Shown piece by piece: positions 1 through 7,351 of a stretch of DNA of 11,890 bases. The DNA lies in assembly GCA_937859005.1 (NCBI GenBank), contig CALLYR010000521.1, positions 1 through 11,890 on the forward strand, read 5' to 3'. The stretch comes from an uncultured Paracoccus sp. (GTDB taxonomy: Bacteria > Pseudomonadota > Alphaproteobacteria > Rhodobacterales > Rhodobacteraceae). The translations under genes and the position numbers were made by a program. Numbering within the stretch: the first letter of the stretch is position 1; the number at the start of each line of letters is the position of its first letter. The notes below the pieces were generated by a model that saw nothing but the letters and a program-made list of their open reading frames with translations, searched no databases and had not been told where the DNA came from.

Positions 1-684
1 CGCGCCACCCGCACCGATCTGCTGCGCTGGCGCGGGCGGCTGGGGATTGCCGCGCGCGCCCCGGTCGTGGCCGCCCCCATCGGCACCACGCTGGCTGCCC
101 CCGATCCGGGGGCGCTGCCCGCGCAGCTTGACCTGAACCACCCGCTCTTCGTGGCGCTGGGCACGATCGAGCCGCGCAAGAACCATGCCGTGCTGCTGGA
201 CGCGTGGGAGGAACTGGCCCGGCGGGGCGGTCCCGTGCCGCAACTGGTCATCGCGGGCCGGCGCGGGTGGAAAAATCACGCGACCTTCGCCCGGCTGGAC
301 GCGCTGCCGCCGGGCGGGCCGGTGCTGGAACTGAACGGGCTGTCCGACGGGGCGGTGGCCGCGCTGCTGGAACACAGCCGCGCCCTGTTGATGCCCAGCC
401 GCGCCGAAGGCTTCGGCCTGCCCCTGACCGAGGCCGCAGGCCGTGGCATCCCCGTGCTGTCCACGCCTCTGCCTGCCGCGGGCGAAATCCTGGGGGACCA
501 TGCCTTGTGGCTGCCGCACGACGACCCGCGCGCCTGGGCGGATGCGGTGGCCGGTCTGGCCGCGCAGCCGCCGCGCCGTCTGCCGCCGCTTGCGGTCCCG
601 ATGTGGTGCGATCATCTTGCGGCTGCCTTTCGGGCAATCGGCGGCATTCCGGCGCCCCTGCCCGCACCGGGACAGGAGGGGTGA
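1..684 (+). CDS. GT4-family glycosyltransferase, C-terminal part (5' end outside window)
   Basis: This reading frame is open from base 1 and ends at TGA 682-684, so 227 codons of a longer gene are visible. The product transfers a sugar from a nucleotide-sugar donor to a growing glycan in the cytoplasm. What is seen is the GT-B C-terminal (donor-binding) domain of the GT4 type: the inter-domain stretch PVVAAPIGTT, the strand-turn FVALGTIEPRKNH that opens the domain, the strand LVIAGRRGW, and the donor-site motif SRAEGFGLPLTEAAGRGIPVL with its two glutamates eight residues apart. The N-terminal acceptor-binding domain lies upstream. A methionine-like GTG at 67 is internal to the domain linker and is not the true start. 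The stop overlaps the next start by one base (TGATG), so it is translationally coupled to the GT2 gene. Family is clear; the sugar and acceptor are unknown. Confidence 0.9.
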   Translation, partial: RATRTDLLRWRGRLGIAARAPVVAAPIGTTLAAPDPGALPAQLDLNHPLFVALGTIEPRKNHAVLLDAWEELARRGGPVPQLVIAGRRGWKNHATFARLDALPPGGPVLELNGLSDGAVAALLEHSRALLMPSRAEGFGLPLTEAAGRGIPVLSTPLPAAGEILGDHALWLPHDDPRAWADAVAGLAAQPPRRLPPLAVPMWCDHLAAAFRAIGGIPAPLPAPGQEG

Positions 685-1709
685 TGCCACGCTGGTTGAA
701 GCGGTTCCGACGCAGGCTTCGCCTGCGGGCGCGTCGGCAGGGATACCTGCTGCGCGCGATCCGCAGCAGCCGCTGCCTGTCGGCGGTCGCCGACCGTACC
801 CGCAGCATCGCGCCGCGGGCGATCCTGTGCCTGGCCACGCTGCGCAACGAACGCATCCGGCTGCCGTATTTCCTGGATTACCATCGCCATCTGGGAATCG
901 ACCATTTCCTGATCGTGGACAACGGCAGCGACGACGGCAGCCGCGAATGGCTGGCGGCGCAGCCCGATGTGTCGCTGTGGACCACCACCGCCAGCTATCG
1001 CGAATCGCGCTTCGGGATGGACTGGATCAACTGGCTGCTGTTCCGCCACGGGACCGGTCACTGGTGCCTGACGGTCGATCCCGACGAATTCCTGGTCTAT
1101 CCCCATTGCGGCAGCCGGCCGCTGCGGGCGCTGACCGACTGGCTGGACAGTTCGGCCATCCGGTCGTTTTCAGCGATGCTGCTGGACATGTATCCGCAGG
1201 GGCCGATCGCCGCGCAGCCCTATGCCGAAGGCCAGGACCCGTTCGAGATCGCGTCGTGGTTCGATCCGGCGAATTACACGATCCGCAAGAATGGCGAATA
1301 CGGCAATCTGTGGATCCAGGGCGGTCCCCGCGCCCGCGCCTTTTTCGCCGACGATCCCGTCCGCGCACCGGCGCTGAACAAGATTCCGCTGGTGCGCTGG
1401 CGCCGGCACTATGTCTATGTCAGTTCGACCCACATGCTGCTGCCGCGCGGGTTGAACCTGGTCTATGACGAGAACGGCGGCGAAAAGGCGTCGGGCGTGC
1501 TGCTGCATGCCAAGTTCCTGTCCACCTTCGCGGAAAAATCGGCCGAGGAAATGCAGCGGGGCCAGCATTACGCCGACAGCCGGGAATATCTGGCCTATCA
1601 CCAGGGCCTGCAGGACCAGGGGGATTTCTGGTGCCCGCAATCGCAACGCTATCGCGACTGGCGCCAGCTCGAGGACCTGGGTCTGATCTCGCGCGGGAAC
1701 TGGGCGTGA
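684..1709 (+). CDS. GT2-type glycosyltransferase (Glyco_tranf_2_4 / GT92-like)
   Basis: The 341-residue product resembles glycosyltransferases of the Glyco_tranf_2_4 group (PF13704), GT-A fold enzymes using nucleotide sugars. Visible motifs: the opening strand AILCLATLRNERIRLPYFLDYHRHLG (about residues 47-71, written here as two motifs: LRNE and DYHRHLG), then FLIVDNGSDDGS (75-86), and the metal-binding VDPDEF (131-136), the DxD equivalent. The first 30 residues are very arginine-rich, with no signal peptide, which could favour contact with the inner membrane. The start at 684 is chosen because a strong AGGAGGGG (674-681) lies just before it and the upstream stop overlaps by one base; the frame stays open further upstream only as a shadow of the GT4 gene. 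Probably the second enzyme of the glycan operon. Substrate unknown. Confidence 0.88.
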   Translation: MPRWLKRFRRRLRLRARRQGYLLRAIRSSRCLSAVADRTRSIAPRAILCLATLRNERIRLPYFLDYHRHLGIDHFLIVDNGSDDGSREWLAAQPDVSLWTTTASYRESRFGMDWINWLLFRHGTGHWCLTVDPDEFLVYPHCGSRPLRALTDWLDSSAIRSFSAMLLDMYPQGPIAAQPYAEGQDPFEIASWFDPANYTIRKNGEYGNLWIQGGPRARAFFADDPVRAPALNKIPLVRWRRHYVYVSSTHMLLPRGLNLVYDENGGEKASGVLLHAKFLSTFAEKSAEEMQRGQHYADSREYLAYHQGLQDQGDFWCPQSQRYRDWRQLEDLGLISRGNWA

Positions 1710-1721
1710 GAGGGGACGGGC

Positions 1722-1730
1722 GGAGGCAGG
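1722..1730 (+). promoter_or_regulatory. Ribosome binding site that decides the GT14 start
   Basis: The purine-rich GGAGGCAGG ends 8 bases before ATG 1739 and lies in the 29-bp gap after the GT2 stop. The same frame is open back to a GTG at 1631, but that start lies inside the GT2 gene, lacks a comparable site, and would add 36 residues that do not fit the family, whose proteins begin directly with the first beta strand. Confidence 0.6.
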
Positions 1731-1738
1731 ACCGCATC

Positions 1739-3427
1739 ATGCGGCTGGGCGTCGTGATGCTGTGCCATGACAATCTGCCGCTGGCCGCGCGGCTGGCGCG
1801 GCTGTGGGCGGATTCGGGGGCGGCGGTGGCGATCCATGTGGATGCCAGATGCGGCGCCCCCGCGGTCGCCGCGCTGTGGGAAGGCCTGGCCGGCACCGGC
1901 GCGCTGCCGGTGCCGCGGCGCAGTTGCGAATGGGGCACCTTCAGCCTGGTCGCGGCAACGCTGGACGCCGCTCAGGCGCTGCTGGCCGCCCATGACGATC
2001 TGACCCATGTGATCACGGTGTCGGGGTCCTGCCTGCCGCTGCGGCCGCCGGCCGAACTGCTGGCCTGGCTGGCGCGCCATCCCGGCTGCGACTTCATCGA
2101 AAGCGTCAATGCGCTGGACGTGGGCTGGAGCGTCGGCGGGTTGAACGAGGAACGCTTTACTCTGCATTTCCCGTTTTCCTTCCGCCGCCAGCGCCGCCTC
2201 TTCGACCGCTATGTGCAGCTGCAGCGGCGATTCGGCATCCGGCGGCGCATTCCCGAAGGGCTGGTGCCGCATCTGGGTTCGCAATGGTGGTGCCTGACGG
2301 CCACCACCCTGCGCGCCATCCTGGCCGACCCGCGCCGGGGGGAATTCGACCGCTATTTCCGCTATGTCTGGATTCCCGACGAAAGCTATTTCCAGACCCT
2401 GGTACGGCGCCATTCGCTGCAGGTCGAAAGCCGGTCGCTGACGGTGTCCAAGTTCGACACCCAAGGCAAGCCCTATGTGTTCTATGACGACCACCGCGAC
2501 CTGCTGGCGGCCTCGCACGGGTTCATCGCGCGCAAGATCTGGCCGGGGGCGGCGGGGCTTTACGCCCATTTTCCCCGTCCGTCCCAAGACCCCGCCACCG
2601 AGCCCGACCCCGAGCGCGTCGAGGCGGTGCTGGAGGCCGCGGCCATCCGCCGCCAGCTTGGCCGTCCGGGGCTTTACATGCAAAGCCGCTTTCCGGCCAA
2701 GGATCGTGAAAACGGCAAGACCGCCGCGCCCTATGCAGTGATGTATGGCCTGGGCGACCTGTTTCCCGGCCTGGGCGACTGGCTGGCGGCCTGCGCCGGC
2801 ATCGCGGCGCACGGCCATCTGTTCGCGAGGGACGAGGCCGAATTCGCGGATGGGGCCAGCATCGGTCCGGGGGCGCTGTCCGCCAGCGCCGCGATCCGCG
2901 ACCTGGACCCGCAGGGGTTCCTGGCCTCGCTGATCCGGTCGTCGCCGGACGTGGTGGGGTTCCTGTATTCCCCGCGCGACCGGCAGGAGCTGAACTGGTT
3001 CATGGCGACCGATCCCAATGCGCGGCTCTATGTGGTGACGGGGGCCTGGATGCTGCCCCTGCTGCATTCGGGGATGCCCTTCGACGATGTGCGCCGCATG
3101 GCCGCCCGCATCCAGCGGGCCGAGATCGCCTTTCTGGACATCCTCGATTCCGTCTGGGTCAAGGGGCGGGTGCGGCGCTGGACGCTTGCCGATGTGATCG
3201 CCGATCCGGCGGGCGTGTTGGAAACGATCCGGCTCGACCTTGCGCCCGATAACGGCCCCGCCTGCCCGCTGCCGTCCCTGCGCGATGTCACGGGGCTGGT
3301 CGCGCTGCTGCGGCGGCTGCGCAATGCCGGGCTGCGCCCGCGCCGGATGGGCGATCACCGCAAGCTGCGCGCCCTGACCACGCCGCCTGCGGCGCAAACT
3401 GCAACCCCGAAAGGCCCCGCGACATGA
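1739..3427 (+). CDS. GT14 (core-2/I-branching type) glycosyltransferase with long uncharacterised C-terminal region
   Basis: The 562-residue product starts with MRLGVVMLCHDN, the first strand of the Branch family (PF02485, GT14; eukaryotic members are beta-1,6-N-acetylglucosaminyl- or xylosyltransferases). Within residues 1-270 the family landmarks are visible: IHVDARC (32-38), the conserved VSGSCLPLRP (94-103), GSQWWCLT (180-187) and PDESYFQTL (213-221), which contains the likely catalytic acidic residue. Residues about 335-545 form a second region, rich in aromatic and hydrophobic strands (for example VVGFLYSPRD, 405-414, and LYVVTGAWMLPLL, 430-442), that GT14 catalysis does not need; related Rhodobacteraceae proteins carry a DUF5927/5928-type extension as I recall. 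No signal peptide or clear membrane segment. The last residues are a low-complexity tail. Its stop overlaps the sulfotransferase start (ATGA), so the two are coupled. Family firm; linkage, sugar and the role of the C-terminal part unknown. Confidence 0.87.
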   Translation: MRLGVVMLCHDNLPLAARLARLWADSGAAVAIHVDARCGAPAVAALWEGLAGTGALPVPRRSCEWGTFSLVAATLDAAQALLAAHDDLTHVITVSGSCLPLRPPAELLAWLARHPGCDFIESVNALDVGWSVGGLNEERFTLHFPFSFRRQRRLFDRYVQLQRRFGIRRRIPEGLVPHLGSQWWCLTATTLRAILADPRRGEFDRYFRYVWIPDESYFQTLVRRHSLQVESRSLTVSKFDTQGKPYVFYDDHRDLLAASHGFIARKIWPGAAGLYAHFPRPSQDPATEPDPERVEAVLEAAAIRRQLGRPGLYMQSRFPAKDRENGKTAAPYAVMYGLGDLFPGLGDWLAACAGIAAHGHLFARDEAEFADGASIGPGALSASAAIRDLDPQGFLASLIRSSPDVVGFLYSPRDRQELNWFMATDPNARLYVVTGAWMLPLLHSGMPFDDVRRMAARIQRAEIAFLDILDSVWVKGRVRRWTLADVIADPAGVLETIRLDLAPDNGPACPLPSLRDVTGLVALLRRLRNAGLRPRRMGDHRKLRALTTPPAAQTATPKGPAT

Positions 3428-4806
3428 CCGCCCCCTTCCGCAGCTTCGTCGTCTTTGCCGGGATGCGCACCGGATCGAACCTGCTTGAAGCCACGCTGAA
3501 CGCCCATGACCTTGCCTGCTTCGGCGAGGCCTATAACCCTTATTTCATCGGCTGGCCGGACCAGAAGGACCTGTACGGCATGACGCTGGCCGACCGCGAC
3601 GCAGGCCCCCTGCAGCTGTGGCAACACATGGTCGCGGCGCGCAAGGTCAAGGGCTTCCGCTATTTCCACGACCACGACCCGCGCATGTTCGATCCGCTGA
3701 TGAACGACCCCACCTGCGCCAAGATCGTGCTGACCCGCAACCCGGTGGACAGCTGGGTGTCCACGCGGCTGGCCTATGCCACCAACCAGTGGAAGCTGAA
3801 CCAGACGGAAACCGCGATCCCGGCGCAGGTGGATTTCGACGCCGCCGATTTCCGCGAAAGTTTGGCCGCGACGCAAGGCTTCCTGGACCGCATCCAGCAT
3901 GCGCTGCAGGTGCGGGGACAGACGGCCTTCTGGCTGAACTATGACGACCTGCGCGACGCAGATGTGATGCGGGGCCTGCTGCACTGGCTGGGCCGCACCG
4001 ATCTGGACCGGGTGGAACCGGCGCGCGACCAGGTGCCGCAGAACCCGCGCGAGATGGCCGAGAAGGTGTCGAACTTTGCCGACATGCAGGCCGAACTGGT
4101 CGCCGCAGACCCTTTCCAGATGCACCGAATCCCGAATTTCGAACCCCGGCGCGGCCCTGCGGTGCCGTCGTTCCTGACGGTGGATGCGGGATCGGGGCTG
4201 CTGTTCATGCCGGTCCGTGGCGGCCCGTCCGACGGGGTGGAGGGCTGGCTGCGCGCCTTGGGGCCGGTCGCGGGCGATCTGACCCAGAACAGCCTGCGCC
4301 AGTGGAAGCGCGCGCGTCCCGGCCATCGCGGCTTCACCGTGTTGCGCCATCCCCTGCCGCGCGCCTGGGGCGCCTTCCGCGTCGTGCTGGCCGCCCGCAA
4401 CGCCGATCTGCGCGCGGCCCTGCGTGCGGTCCATCGCGTGCCGCTGCCATCCGACGATGAGCTGGGCCGCCTGTCCGACAGCGACATGACGCCGCTGTTC
4501 GCAGCCTTCCTCGATTTCCTGCGCCGCAACCTGAACGGCCAGACTTCGCTGGCTACCCATCCCGGATGGGCCAGCCAGTCCGAGGTGCTGGCGGGCTTTG
4601 CCCGATTCGGCGCGCCCGACCTGGTCGCGCGCGAGGATCGCATGGCGGACGATCTGGGTTTTCTCGCCCGCGCCGCAGGGATCAAGGCGGACGGACCGCA
4701 GCCGGACCCCGTGCCTGCGGTTCTGGACGACCCGGCGCTGCGGCGGGCGGCCAAGGCGGCCTACCTGCGGGATTACGTGGCCTTCGGATTCGGCGACCGG
4801 CCCTGA
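3424..4806 (+). CDS. NodH/Stf0-like sulfotransferase with a second degenerate sulfotransferase-like half
   Basis: The 460-residue product is a predicted cytoplasmic PAPS-dependent sulfotransferase that would add sulfate to the glycan made by the upstream enzymes. The N-terminal half shows FVVFAGMRTGSNLLEATLN (residues 8-26), whose RTGSNLL is the 5'-phosphosulfate loop in the NodH/Stf0 style, and IVLTRNPVDSWVS (101-113), the 3'-phosphate site with R105 and serines 110 and 113. The half from about residue 250 repeats this layout weakly: LLFMPVRGGPSDGVEGWL (259-276) sits where a PKTGGTSL-type loop would be, and FTVLRHPLPRAWGAF (304-318) resembles a second 3'-phosphate site. The first motif of this half lacks the usual lysine. 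Known NodH proteins are about 250 residues, so this is nearly double. Start from the 4-bp ATGA overlap and GAAAGG 3409-3414. Acceptor unknown. Confidence 0.85.
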   Translation: MTAPFRSFVVFAGMRTGSNLLEATLNAHDLACFGEAYNPYFIGWPDQKDLYGMTLADRDAGPLQLWQHMVAARKVKGFRYFHDHDPRMFDPLMNDPTCAKIVLTRNPVDSWVSTRLAYATNQWKLNQTETAIPAQVDFDAADFRESLAATQGFLDRIQHALQVRGQTAFWLNYDDLRDADVMRGLLHWLGRTDLDRVEPARDQVPQNPREMAEKVSNFADMQAELVAADPFQMHRIPNFEPRRGPAVPSFLTVDAGSGLLFMPVRGGPSDGVEGWLRALGPVAGDLTQNSLRQWKRARPGHRGFTVLRHPLPRAWGAFRVVLAARNADLRAALRAVHRVPLPSDDELGRLSDSDMTPLFAAFLDFLRRNLNGQTSLATHPGWASQSEVLAGFARFGAPDLVAREDRMADDLGFLARAAGIKADGPQPDPVPAVLDDPALRRAAKAAYLRDYVAFGFGDRP

Positions 4807-4812
4807 GCCCGT

Positions 4813-5826
4813 TCAGCCCAGCCGTTCCGCCGCCCAGCGGGCTGCGTCGGCCACTGCCGGATCGGGGTCGTCCACCAGCGCCTGCGCGACCGGGCGCAGG
4901 TGGGGCAGGCCGCTGTTGCCGATGGCATACAGAACGTTCCTCACCATCCGGTCGCGGCCGACGCGCTTGATCGGACTGCCCGAGAACCGCGCCCGGAATC
5001 CCGCATCATCCAGCGCCGCCAGTTCCGCAAGCGGTGGCGCGCGGTGGGGACCGTGGTATCGCATCTCGTGCGCGTCTGCCGCGAACTTGTTCCAGGGACA
5101 GGCCGCAAGGCAATCGTCGCAGCCATAGATGCGGTTGCCCAACATGGGGCGCAGCTCGGGGTCGACCGGGCCTTTATGCTCGATGGTCAGATAGGAAATG
5201 CAGCGCCGCGCATCCAGCTGATAAGGTGCGGGAAAGGCGCGCGTCGGGCAGATGTCGAGGCAGGCGGTGCAGTTGCCGCAATGGCTGGTTTCCGGCGCAT
5301 CGGGCGGCAGCGGCAGGGTGGTGAAGATCGCGCCCAGAAAGAACCAGCTTCCCAGGTCGCGCGACAGCAGGTTCGTGTGCTTGCCCTGCCAGCCCAGTCC
5401 CGCCGCCTGCGCCAGCGGCTTTTCCATCACGGGCGCGGTATCGACGAAGACCTTGATCCCGCCCCCTGCCTTGTCGATCAGCCAGCGGCCGACACGCTTC
5501 AGCCGCGACTTCACGATGTCGTGGTAATCCTTGCCTTGGGCATAGACGCTGACCGCGCCCCGATCGGGCCGCGCCAGATCCTCGCGCGGGTCGTGCGGGG
5601 GCGTATAGGTTTCGGCCAGCATCACGACCGAACGCGCCTCGGGCCACAATGCGGCGGGATCGCCGCGCCAGCTCATGCGTTCGGCCATCCAGCCCATCTG
5701 CCCGTGCCGCCCGGCCGCGACATAGTCCGCCAGCCGCCCGGCCGCCTGCGGGATCGCATCGGGCGTCGTCACCCGCATGGCCGAAAACCCCTCGGCCAAG
5801 GCCTGCGCCTTCAGCGCATCCTTCAT
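4813..5826 (-). CDS. queG: Epoxyqueuosine reductase QueG
   Basis: QueG performs the last step of queuosine synthesis, reducing epoxyqueuosine to queuosine in the anticodon loop of GUN tRNAs (Tyr, His, Asn, Asp), using cobalamin and two 4Fe-4S clusters in the cytoplasm. The 337-residue product has VDTAPVMEK (128-136; D129 matches the proposed proton-donor Asp), the first cysteine set CGNCTACLDICP (C183, C186, C189, C193), C209 in RRCISYLTIEHKG, the second set CDDCLAACPWNKF (C236, C239, C243), and a C-terminal HEAT-like tail starting RVGRDRMVRNVLYAIGNSGL (288-307). Length and order match the family. Start chosen at 5826 because the longer frame to 5907 would run back over the fzlA stop and adds residues not seen in the family. 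The gene converges on the sulfotransferase with only 6 bp between stop codons. It follows fzlA on the same strand after a 61-bp hairpin-rich gap. Confidence 0.95.
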   Translation of the reverse strand: MKDALKAQALAEGFSAMRVTTPDAIPQAAGRLADYVAAGRHGQMGWMAERMSWRGDPAALWPEARSVVMLAETYTPPHDPREDLARPDRGAVSVYAQGKDYHDIVKSRLKRVGRWLIDKAGGGIKVFVDTAPVMEKPLAQAAGLGWQGKHTNLLSRDLGSWFFLGAIFTTLPLPPDAPETSHCGNCTACLDICPTRAFPAPYQLDARRCISYLTIEHKGPVDPELRPMLGNRIYGCDDCLAACPWNKFAADAHEMRYHGPHRAPPLAELAALDDAGFRARFSGSPIKRVGRDRMVRNVLYAIGNSGLPHLRPVAQALVDDPDPAVADAARWAAERLG

Positions 5827-5830
5827 CTTG

Positions 5831-5882
5831 CCCCAAATATCCTGGGGGGAGCCGGCATCGCCGGCGGGGGGCAAGGCCCCCC
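5831..5882. repeat. Run of three GC-rich hairpins between fzlA and queG (possible dispersed intergenic element)
   Basis: The 61-bp gap holds three consecutive inverted repeats. GGGGGG (5866-5871) pairs with CCCCCC (5877-5882) around a 5-base loop; GCCGGC (5851-5856) pairs with GCCGGC (5860-5865) around ATC; and CCCC (5831-5834) can pair with GGGG (5844-5847) around an AATATCC-containing loop. Read on the minus strand the last part is CCCAGGATATTTGGGGCAAG directly followed by the queG ATG. I recall very similar blocks (G-run hairpin, then CCCAGGATATTTGGGGCAAGATGAA-like sequence) at many gene junctions in Rhodobacteraceae, which would make this a dispersed element that has come to provide the queG ribosome-binding region; this recall is not verified here. 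It could also act as a partial terminator after fzlA, though no T run follows. Confidence 0.55.
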
Positions 5883-5887
5883 TGCGC

Positions 5888-6568
5888 TCAGAAATCGAGT
5901 TCGGCATAATGCGGGGCCGGGGGAATGCCCGGAACCTGGTCGGCCAGCACGCTGCGGAAGGCGGGGCGGGACTTCACCGTGGCATACCAGTCGCGCAGCG
6001 TGGACGACCGGTCCCAGTCCACGTCCGAGATATAATCCAGACAGGACAGATGCGCCGCGGCGGTGAAATCTGCCAGGGACAGGCTGTTGCCCGCCAGCCA
6101 TTTGCGGGTTTCCAGCAGGCCGGTCAGGTAATCCATGTGATCCTTGACCGCGCGCAGCCCGGCCTTGACCAGCTTGCTGTCGGGATAGCCCGCGCGCATC
6201 ACCTTTTTCCAGACCCGTTCGGACAGGATCGGGCGCGTCACCTCGGCGTTGAACTTGTCGTCGAACCAGGCGCACAGGCGGCGCACCTCGTAACGCTCGA
6301 TCGGGGACATGGGCATCAGCGGCGGCGTGGGCCAGGCCTCGTCCAGATATTCGCAGATCGCCTGGCTTTCGGCCATCAGCCGGCCGTCCAGCCGCAGGAC
6401 AGGGATCTTGCCCGCCGGGTTGCGGCGCAGAATCTCGGACCCTGGTTCCCACAAGCGTTCCTCGACCAGCTCGACCTCGATCCGCTTTTCGCCCAGCACC
6501 AGCCGCACCTTGCGGCAGTATGGCGACAGTGCGATGTGATAAAGCCGGGGGGTCGAATGGGTGTTCAT
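5888..6568 (-). CDS. fzlA: GST-fold protein, probable FtsZ-binding division factor FzlA
   Basis: The 226-residue product has the two-domain glutathione S-transferase fold: a thioredoxin-like half with SPYCRKVRLVLGEK (15-28), the cis-proline strand KIPVLRLDG (54-62) and AESQAICEYLDE (66-77), then an all-helical half with LADFTAAAHLSCLDYISDVDW (165-185). The overall pattern, including LVEERLWE near residue 35, SCLDY-S-DV, and the C-terminal PPAPHYAELDF, matches what I know of FzlA, an alphaproteobacterial GST-like protein that binds curved FtsZ filaments and promotes constriction through septal wall synthesis in Caulobacter. FzlA is reported not to act as a glutathione enzyme. A plain GST is the alternative. 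Start at 6568 (MNTHS) is preferred over 6622 because GGCAGGCCC precedes it and the extra 18 residues are not family-like. The gene lies 72 bp after mtgA on the same strand, a cell-wall context that supports the FzlA reading. Confidence 0.78.
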   Translation of the reverse strand: MNTHSTPRLYHIALSPYCRKVRLVLGEKRIEVELVEERLWEPGSEILRRNPAGKIPVLRLDGRLMAESQAICEYLDEAWPTPPLMPMSPIERYEVRRLCAWFDDKFNAEVTRPILSERVWKKVMRAGYPDSKLVKAGLRAVKDHMDYLTGLLETRKWLAGNSLSLADFTAAAHLSCLDYISDVDWDRSSTLRDWYATVKSRPAFRSVLADQVPGIPPAPHYAELDF

Positions 6569-6640
6569 GGGCCTGCCTGCGTGGAATGGGCGGGAGATAC
6601 CCACGAGAGCGCGGTGTTTCAACCTTCGGCGGGGCCGCGA

Positions 6641-7351
6641 TCAGGGGACGGGGCGTTCGAAACAGGCCGCGCGCCCGTCGCGCCGGATCGTTTCCGCGCC
6701 GTCCGCGATGGCCCGCGCGCGGGCCGAGCCGACGCGGGGGGCGCGCGACTTGGGGGCGGGCAGCACGGCGGCCAGCGCCGCCGCCTGTCCCCGCGTCAGC
6801 CGGTCGGGGGTGGTGCCGAAATGGTGATGCGCCGCCGCATGGATGCCAAACACGCCCGGCCCGAATTCGGCGACGTTCAGATAGACCTCGACGATGCGCC
6901 GCTTGGTCCAGACCGCCTCGATCATCGGAGTATAGGCGGTTTCCAGCGTCTTGCGGACCCAGCTGCGCCCCTGCCACAGATAGACGTTCTTGGCCGTCTG
7001 CTGGGTCAGGGTGGAGGCGCCGCGATTTTCACCGCGTGCGATCACGCGCCGGATCTCGGCCATGTCGAAGCCCCAGTGGCGGCAGAAATTCGCGTCCTCG
7101 GCCGCCACGACAGCGCGCAGCATCACGGGCGCGATCCTGTCGGCGGGGGTCCAGCGGCGGGGGATGTCCCCTGCCTCGCGCATGATCGTCCAGGTGGTGG
7201 GCGGATTGACCAGCGCATAAAGCACGACCAGCGCCAGCATCAGCCCCAGAAACCGCAGCCCCAGCCAGCGGACAGGACGCCACAGGCGCCACAGGAACGT
7301 CCGTCCGCGGCGGGGTGCGGGGGCGTCCGGGATGGCGTCCGCTGGGGTCAT
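6641..7351 (-). CDS. mtgA: Monofunctional biosynthetic peptidoglycan glycosyltransferase MtgA
   Basis: MtgA polymerises lipid II into glycan strands (GT51), acting in the periplasm while anchored in the inner membrane. The 236-residue product has a basic cytoplasmic start, one membrane segment (about 30-48, WLGLRFLGLMLALVVLYAL), then the GT51 motifs: AAEDANFCRHWGFD (83-96, catalytic E85), RGASTLTQQTAKNVYLW (110-126), RRIVEVYLNVAEFGPGVFGI (151-170) and RGQAAALAAVLPAPK (187-201). No transpeptidase domain follows, and length is typical. The only plausible start, ATG at 7351, has no good Shine-Dalgarno sequence and lies in the arm of a perfect inverted repeat, so its translation may be controlled or weak. 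It follows the DUF1269 gene by 55 bp and precedes fzlA. In E. coli MtgA localises at the division site, which fits its position beside fzlA. Confidence 0.95.
   Translation of the reverse strand: MTPADAIPDAPAPRRGRTFLWRLWRPVRWLGLRFLGLMLALVVLYALVNPPTTWTIMREAGDIPRRWTPADRIAPVMLRAVVAAEDANFCRHWGFDMAEIRRVIARGENRGASTLTQQTAKNVYLWQGRSWVRKTLETAYTPMIEAVWTKRRIVEVYLNVAEFGPGVFGIHAAAHHHFGTTPDRLTRGQAAALAAVLPAPKSRAPRVGSARARAIADGAETIRRDGRAACFERPVP

Noticed and set aside
1649..3397. 582-codon open frame on the minus strand opposite the GT14 gene
   Set aside because: It is antisense to a gene with clear GT14 motifs, has no recognisable domain, and is rich in Arg/Gln/His/Pro as expected of antisense frames in GC-rich DNA.
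5827..5907. Longer queG start adding 27 residues
   Set aside because: It would run over the fzlA stop and through the hairpin element, and the added residues do not fit QueG proteins, which start near the MKDALKAQAL region.
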